Shown one piece after another: positions 57,929 to 64,000 of a stretch of 64,000 bases of DNA. This DNA comes from Diadema setosum (lineage: Eukaryota; Echinodermata; Echinoidea; Diadematoida; Diadematidae), in NCBI GenBank assembly GCA_033980235.1, contig CM067059.1, forward strand, positions 25,705,922-25,769,921, given 5' to 3'. Positions within the stretch are counted from its first letter, which is position 1, and the number at the start of each line of letters is the position of its first letter. The notes under the pieces were generated by a model that did not search any database, was not told the DNA's origin, and saw only the letters and a list, made by a program, of their open reading frames with translations. A program made the translations under genes and the position numbers.

Positions 57929-60372
57929 TTGAGCAGCAGATTTGATACATGATGAGAGTATAAGATATCAAAAAAAAACAAAACCATTGACTATCGAATA
58001 TCTCACATAATGGCACCAAAAGCATACATTACATGATCTAATGAGGGATTTCAAGACTTTCACTGAACTCTGTTGGATCTCTTTAAGTCAGTGATCTCAG
58101 AAAATACCACAAAGCCTGGGAGACGAAATTTGTTTCACAACAAGGATAGGGGTTTCCGTATCCTTATTTACTGTAAAGTGATAGTTCATCCACGTACACA
58201 TGTACATGAGGTGGTGAAGTCTAACCCTGACGGCCAGAAGTATCTTGAAAATGCAATCAGAATGACAATCTTGATGATATGTTGTACCAACAATCCAAAG
58301 GCCAACCTATACTGGTACCATGCTCTTCCATACCACATACAGTATAATTGAGTGACAACTGGTCTATGTTAAAGAATTTGTACAAATTTTTGTATGTCTT
58401 CATATATGGGGGGGGGGGGGGAGAACTGTGGTGAGTATCAAACTGCTCTATGTATTTTAAAACTATCTTGAGTGGAAGCCCTACTGTACGTCTGATGCTC
58501 TACATTGTACTTGTTCTTGTTCCCATGCACAAGAAGTATTGCATAAGGGTGAATGGGTCCAAACGCCGTGCCTGGTTGATGGATATTGATCCGAGATCAA
58601 TGTTGAGGGGGCACAGTGAAAGGCAATTTCAATCCTTCCTGGCGTTTCAACAGCCCAAGACTCTTTTGTTTGCTAAATTTCAACAATCAGCAGACAAAAG
58701 GCTTTAACGTAATCACAGGACAATGTATATAATCATTATAAAGCCTCCATATTTTAACAAGGAGAAGGAGCTGCTCAAGTTTGCCTTCTCCACTACACAT
58801 GACTTGTATTTACATACTACATGTACATGTACTACCACTACACATTCCATCTAGTTTCAGCAGGAATTACATATTTATTTCTTGTATACCATAACTTCTT
58901 GGTAACATGTTTGTTTTTGTACTTGCAATACCTTGCATCCTCTTATACTAGACTTGAATTGACTTTGAACACATGCAAAGTACTACTGGTTGTAGAAGTG
59001 CTGGTTGCACTGTAATGCATTGCTGTATTGTGTAGTGCTGACAATGATAAAAATTTTCAACACCTGTACAATGAAAGCGAGAATATACGTTTTTCAAACA
59101 CATTCAAAACAGCACTGGGAGCAGACCTCCCAATAGTAATCACAGATCACAGACAATGATAAAAGTGAAAATGCTCCCAAGTCACACCGATATTGATACT
59201 GAAAGTGAGACTTTAATTCCATGGACAGGATTGTGACAAGGGGAAATACATGCATTGCTTTAGTTTCAATTAAGACTCTGTGTTATTTAGAGTAATAGTA
59301 TGCCCTGCTACTTTACAATTAGTATGAAAATATAGGACTATTTGGCCTTGCTATTCTGATATCAGATGCTGGCTTCAGGCACTACTTGCTAGAAATTTTG
59401 AAGGTCCTCTTTAAAAGTCCTGAAGTAGAGAACAACTACATTTATAATGTTTTCATACTCCAAGACATTATTACAGCAAACCAAATTTGCAGGAACTACA
59501 GAGAGCACTGACCTACAGTAAAAGTGACATGCAATTCAAAAGCAGTAATCTTCCATTACAAACATCTAGATCAAAAGAATGTCTTTGATTGAAAAAGATA
59601 TCAGAAATGGATTATTCTTACAGAACTTGTATGCTCCACAATGGTCAGATCTTTCTAGCTCTCCACAATGGTCAGATCTTTCTAGCTCAATGATTTATAT
59701 GTGGACAAAAGAACAATATCCCACAATACTTCTGCTAGTAATAGTAGAAGAGTTGAACAAATGGGAAACTGTCATGCATGTGTGAACACAACTGATATAA
59801 AACAGCAGCTGACCGAGTATGGTCATTATAAAGTCAAATACCAGATGACTTACTCTGTACATTAAATGAAAAACAAACAAACAAATACACAATCAAGCAA
59901 ACAAGCCAGTGTAAACTATGTGTGCTGAGTCTGTTAATTTTTGTTTTCGTTTTTGTTTTTAGTTGAAACACAGAAACACAGAGGTCCTCTCTGGTATTGC
60001 CCGAGTAGTGTGCAATGTTCTGTTTACCTACATTGTAAATGCTAGAAAAAAAAAAATCTATGAAAGAACATGGAGACCTACAACAATGAGTAGACTATAT
60101 GCCTACATTTGATTGTGCCGGGGGGGGGGGGGGGGGGGGGGGGGGGCAGGGAGAGTGAGCACCAACTAGAAGTCCCACTGCAGGACATTGGACTTTACAG
60201 TGCATCCCATTTATGGCAGGTTGACAAACAGATTTTAAAAAAAAAAGTATAATATCTTTATCAGAGCAACTTTTATCAACAAAAGGAAGAACAACAAAGA
60301 GGGAATGTCCCATTTTATCTCAACAATGGAAGAAAATTATGACAGCGTGCACAACTGGCAAGTTTATATTAC
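57929..60372. other. Gene-free stretch
   Basis: Poly-G at 58409-58421 and at 60120-60146. Plus frames of 85-92 codons near 58073 and 58450 have no recognised domain or splice context. A direct repeat CTCCACAATGGTCAGATCTT at 59634 and 59660. Confidence 0.4.
60120..60146. repeat. Poly-G tract (27 G)
   Basis: The longest G homopolymer in the window. Confidence 0.95.
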
Positions 60373-60426
60373 CTGTATATTTGTGAAGTTTGGCTGCCTG
60401 GAGATAGGCATAAACTGCAGGCACTA
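60373..60426 (-). CDS. Candidate internal exon, unidentified
   Basis: A 54-nt minus-strand segment between acceptor TCAAGCTTCTTCTCAG and donor TACAG|GTAATA. With two leading bases it encodes VPAVYAYLQAAKLHKYT and ends in phase 1. The residue pattern looks like an amphipathic helix of a helical-repeat protein. Its phase fits the entry phase of the candidates at 43648 and 37375. No homologue recognised; short enough to be chance. Confidence 0.27.
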
Positions 60427-61545
60427 CTGAGAAGAAGCTTGACCGTTATGCATGCCAAGATTGGCACAATGACAAACCAGGAATGAACAGTATTTTACAA
60501 CATAACAGAGATTGAACAGAGAAACAAGTGAAGTTGAATGTACATGTTGTAGGCCTCACAGATCTCACTGCGCTACATATTGATCAAATCCCCGCATTAC
60601 CTACAACCCTGCCCATTTTCATTTTATAAATCATAATAAAGCCATCACTACAAGCAATTTTGTGGCAACATCTCTCCCCCATTCCCCCACCCCAAATGAA
60701 ATGATTTGATAAGAAACCCATCCCTTGCTGGGACAGTCTGCCTAGGCCTCTAATCAAACACTGAGAGTACATTCCTTGAGGACTACCAACGAGCCATCAA
60801 GGTAACGAAGGAGAAGGGGCCCCATGGAAGACTTCCCATTTCATCAGCCATGCTGTCCATCTGCAAGGCAGATGCCAAGCAGCCTTCAGAAACATACTCC
60901 ATAAAAATGACATGCAACATGCAAGTGAGATGCACTCTCATACGACTGTGTCTGCACGCTGAAAACATATCTACTGGAACACTCTACACCTACATACTGC
61001 AAAAATTCATCTTCACTTTTACACTTTGAGCTATAATGGCATTTTCATGCAGTACTTGATTTTTTATACAATTTTTCGTTAGACAGCCTTGAATAAAACA
61101 AGTAAAATATTGATTTTCTCAAAATATCAGCTATACATGTATCTCCAATGGAATCTAATAATAAGAACAGCAAAAGATTGCTATGTCAGCACAAGGAACA
61201 TCATGGGGAGATGACTTCACTGTGTAGGAGACAACAGTAATTTCGAGACTCTATCTTTGGATCATCAAGATGAATGCCACACAGAATCAATACCGACATC
61301 CAAATGGTCAAAATATTGGTGATCATTTTCATTCAAACTCTCATTAATTTGTTGCTGCTGTTTCATTCTGATCATTAAGGAATTGGTCAGTGGAATAAGA
61401 GTTTGTAAACTTCTTTGTTGAACATACATACAATTGTAGTCATGATGAACAAAGAACAGTCCAAGCTCCATTGATAAATGTCCTCTCCAGATCAAAATTT
61501 GGCATGGGCTACACGTTTTGACATAAATGGGACACCCTGAAAAAT

Positions 61546-61571
61546 GTGTGTGTGTGTGTGTGTGTGAGTGT
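61546..61571. repeat. (GT)n microsatellite
   Basis: About 12 GT units with one interruption. Confidence 0.9.
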
Positions 61572-62728
61572 GCGTGCATACATCAATTGTACATGTGACA
61601 ACTTCCAAAGACTTTTCACACTTTTCAAAGCCACAGAGATAATATAGATTTTATCATTAGCTCGCAGCCACACTTAACCTTTGCTAAATTACTCTGAAAC
61701 ACCATCAAAGCTCATTCCTTGTCTGTACGCTGAATTATTTAGTACAGTAGGCATGATGGTATTAGCAGATGGAGGCTGCTAACATAGGCAGCAAATACAA
61801 CAAACTCAATTACCCATAACATCAGTGTGATGAAGACTCACTATGAGCCTGGACGTGGGTAATATACCATTTCCAAATTTTAAAAGCAACCTCAGACACT
61901 TTTCTTCCAGATTTAAATCTTCCAGATTTAAAGACTTTTTTTTGCCGATCCACACTATTCGCTACGAAAACAGCAATATGAAGAGAAAATTTTAAAGACA
62001 AAGATCGCTGACAGGGTAACAAGGTATTTCAGCTTATCACCTCCATGCAGGACCAAGAAATCAATTGTTTGAAATACTAATCAACATTTCACAGGAGAAC
62101 CTCGTGATCTTGAGCAACTGTACGGAGCTTGCTACAAATGTAGCTCTACAGTTACTGTACGATTCAAGCCCAACACTCATGAACTCTCCAGCCCTTCAAT
62201 GCGGCCTGCCCAGATCCACGCATCATGCATTTGATTTGTAAGTGCACAGAACCCAGGTGGATTGCTCATCAGTCGAGGACAAAAGATTGGGTGTCAGATC
62301 CCACACTCTCTATTCAGGGCCACTGCCACACCAAGCAGTGCCAGCGCATTTTAAGTGAAGTCAAGTGCATGTAACGTTACTATCAAGGATGGCAACTCCA
62401 TCCATATTATGTTTATATTTTTTCTTGCCTAAAATGTATGCATTGCCTCTCTTGATACAAGAGTGCTAGAAAGAGAGACAGACAGACATATTATACAAGA
62501 GACTGTCAGAGGGAGAGAGAAATATAGCAATAGATTTATGTGTGACTCCTCTGATGTCATGGTCGAAATAAAGTGAATGGCAAGGCCTTATAAGAGATAA
62601 GAGGTAAATTCTGCCCATGTATAACGTGCTTTCTCCACTCTCTTTTTTCTTTTTTTTTTATTTCTTCTTTTGAGAGAGAGCGAGTTCCTTTTGGGAAGCC
62701 ACCCAAAGTGAAAACAAAATATAAACCT

Positions 62729-62746
62729 CCCCCCCCCCCCCCCCCC
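62729..62746. repeat. Poly-C tract (18 C)
   Basis: Uninterrupted C run on the plus strand. Confidence 0.95.
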
Positions 62747-64000
62747 GAAATAGATTATTATAGTGTAGTTAAAACCCAATAGCTTTGAGGTTAGGGTTAT
62801 AGTTAGTGTCAGGACAGGGTTAACTTGTATAATATAATGGGGGGGGGGGCTGTCTGAAAAGGAGTTCTCTTTCCATCTTTCCTCGACTTACACCATATTT
62901 GCTTAATGCTATTTCTAATGCTCAGTACACATTTTTTCTTCACTCTCACTTAACAAATCATGCCTTGCTGCACAGAAAAAAGGAACGTACTGGATGTTAG
63001 CCTACCTTTTTATAACCACTTGCCTGGTCGGGGAAGCAGATTTCCAAATGCTGCAGAATACTTGCTGAACATGAATTTTACTTGCCCAAAAAGAAAGTAA
63101 GAATATAAGAAAATTATACAGAACACCACTTCTACGTCAAGGGCTCAATAAAACACAATCATTTGAATGAACAGGTCACATTGATTTGAACACTTAATCA
63201 CAGTGGAGCAACAAACTTGGTTTGATCAGTGTTGGTGTTGCATTGCATTAGGGCCTCTTCACATAGTGTGATTGTTGGACATCACAAAACAGTCACTGTC
63301 TTCGGGCTTCTGTACCACTGACTTCATGGGTTTGTAGGGGGGAAAAGTAAAATCTAAAGGTGGCTTCAAAATGTTTTGCTTGCCTAATTTGGTCGAGCAT
63401 TTTATGTCGCTCTTAAACACTTACCTGACCTTGATTTTCACTTGCCCTGGGCCATCGGGCAAATACTTATGTAACAAACACCTTGACAGAATTATGACCA
63501 TAAGAAATCTATCCTAATGAGGGAGAACTATCATAGTAGTAATGTCACTCTCAAAGAACAGGTTTCCCATACAACTGTACTTACAATATGAAGATATAAT
63601 ATCAATGAGCATGTGATTACTTTAGAGAAACATTGTCATGAGTCACAGTCCTAATGTTAGTCTGTATTTTGAAGACACAGTACATGAAATTGGGCACTTT
63701 TCAATGGTGGGGGGGGGGGGGAATGTTGCTTTTCAAACTTAAATGCTGTATCTCAAGCTTTCGTCCAAGTAGATTATATGCATTTGTACTATACAATACA
63801 ATAATTGCACGTATACACTGCAGATGATTGTTGATGTGAACACACATGTAGTGAATACTCAGAATAGATAGAACTGCTTTTCTGCTTAGTATTAATCTGC
63901 TTCCTTCAAACACTGACATTCTCGCAGGACTTCAAATACAATGTGTGTCACACATGAGTAGGGTGCATGTGCTATCATACAAGGGTGCAAGTAAAAATCG

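Larger units (their letters stand above)
60427..64000. other. Gene-free stretch with relic repeats
   Basis: (GT)n at 61546-61571, C18 at 62729-62746, G10 near 62840 and G14 near 63708. Sequence around 62990-63080 and 63400-63465 contains CACTTGCC, GGTCGGGG and CATCGGGCAAA words, probably degraded transposon. A minus frame at 61265-61579 with CxxC is unsupported. If PPP1R14 begins beyond 64000, this is its intron. Confidence 0.4.

Noticed and set aside
60783..60968. Minus frame with SEGCLASALQMDSMADEMG
   Set aside because: Looks protein-like in part but has no donor and ends at a stop without polyadenylation context.
61265..61579. 104-codon minus frame with CSPC and a stop, preceded by a TTTTTCAG acceptor-like sequence
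   Set aside because: Upstream part is a (GT)n microsatellite and the amino-acid sequence matches no family; left as unsupported.

Overview
This is an AT-rich animal genomic window, not bacterial. It has introns with canonical splice signals, abundant (TA)n, (AC)n, (GAA)n and poly-G microsatellites, and many short inverted-repeat transposon remnants (MITEs). The repeat types suggest a marine deuterostome invertebrate, with an echinoderm as my best guess. That is inference; no species-diagnostic gene is present. Most long open frames here are low-complexity or chance frames. Only a small part of the 64 kb is convincingly coding.

Genes. (1) At the left edge, positions 506-607 are the last coding exon of a plus-strand gene I cannot name; its 3' UTR probably runs several kb rightward. 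(2) On the minus strand, exons at 31629-31742 and 28858-28959 encode the C-terminal half of a PPP1R14-family (CPI-17/PHI-1/KEPI-like) inhibitor of protein phosphatase 1. The two exons join in phase 0 and end with a stop. The upstream exon carrying the conserved phospho-threonine motif was not found and probably lies in the long 5' intron or beyond the right edge. The two genes are convergent, with about 28 kb between their stop codons. (3) Several short minus-strand candidate exons (60373-60426, 55401-55464, 51567-51726, 43539-43648, 37314-37375) have good splice signals. Two carry CxxC motifs. They may belong to an unrecognised gene or to alternative transcripts, and they are given low confidence.

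Mobile elements dominate. 0.6-8.9 kb: putative 3' UTR with a hairpin and a tandem duplication, then a CpG-rich inverted-repeat element. 8.9-18 kb: a telomere-like MITE, tandem repeats, fold-back elements, a 350-bp purine block and a TA-target MITE. 18-28.8 kb: microsatellites, a hAT-like MITE inside a (TA)n tract, and otherwise featureless sequence. 28.8-31.7 kb: the PPP1R14 3' exons, whose intron holds a 1-kb tandem-repeat element abutted by an 85-bp TTAA-flanked MITE. 32-46.3 kb: dense MITEs, including a PIF/Harbinger-like element with a broken SANT/MADF-like reading frame. 46.3-64 kb: more MITEs, a 502-bp element with perfect 32-bp termini, a 1.3-kb TA-flanked element, a 584-bp fold-back element, and long gene-free sequence.

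The most notable observations are: five copies of a roughly 200-bp family ending in TACTGTA-like termini; three elements that carry degenerate telomere-like CCCTAA arrays between inverted ends; two 85-bp TTAA-flanked elements of identical length with a central palindrome; the broken Harbinger-like SANT gene; and the set of candidate cysteine-containing minus-strand exons.
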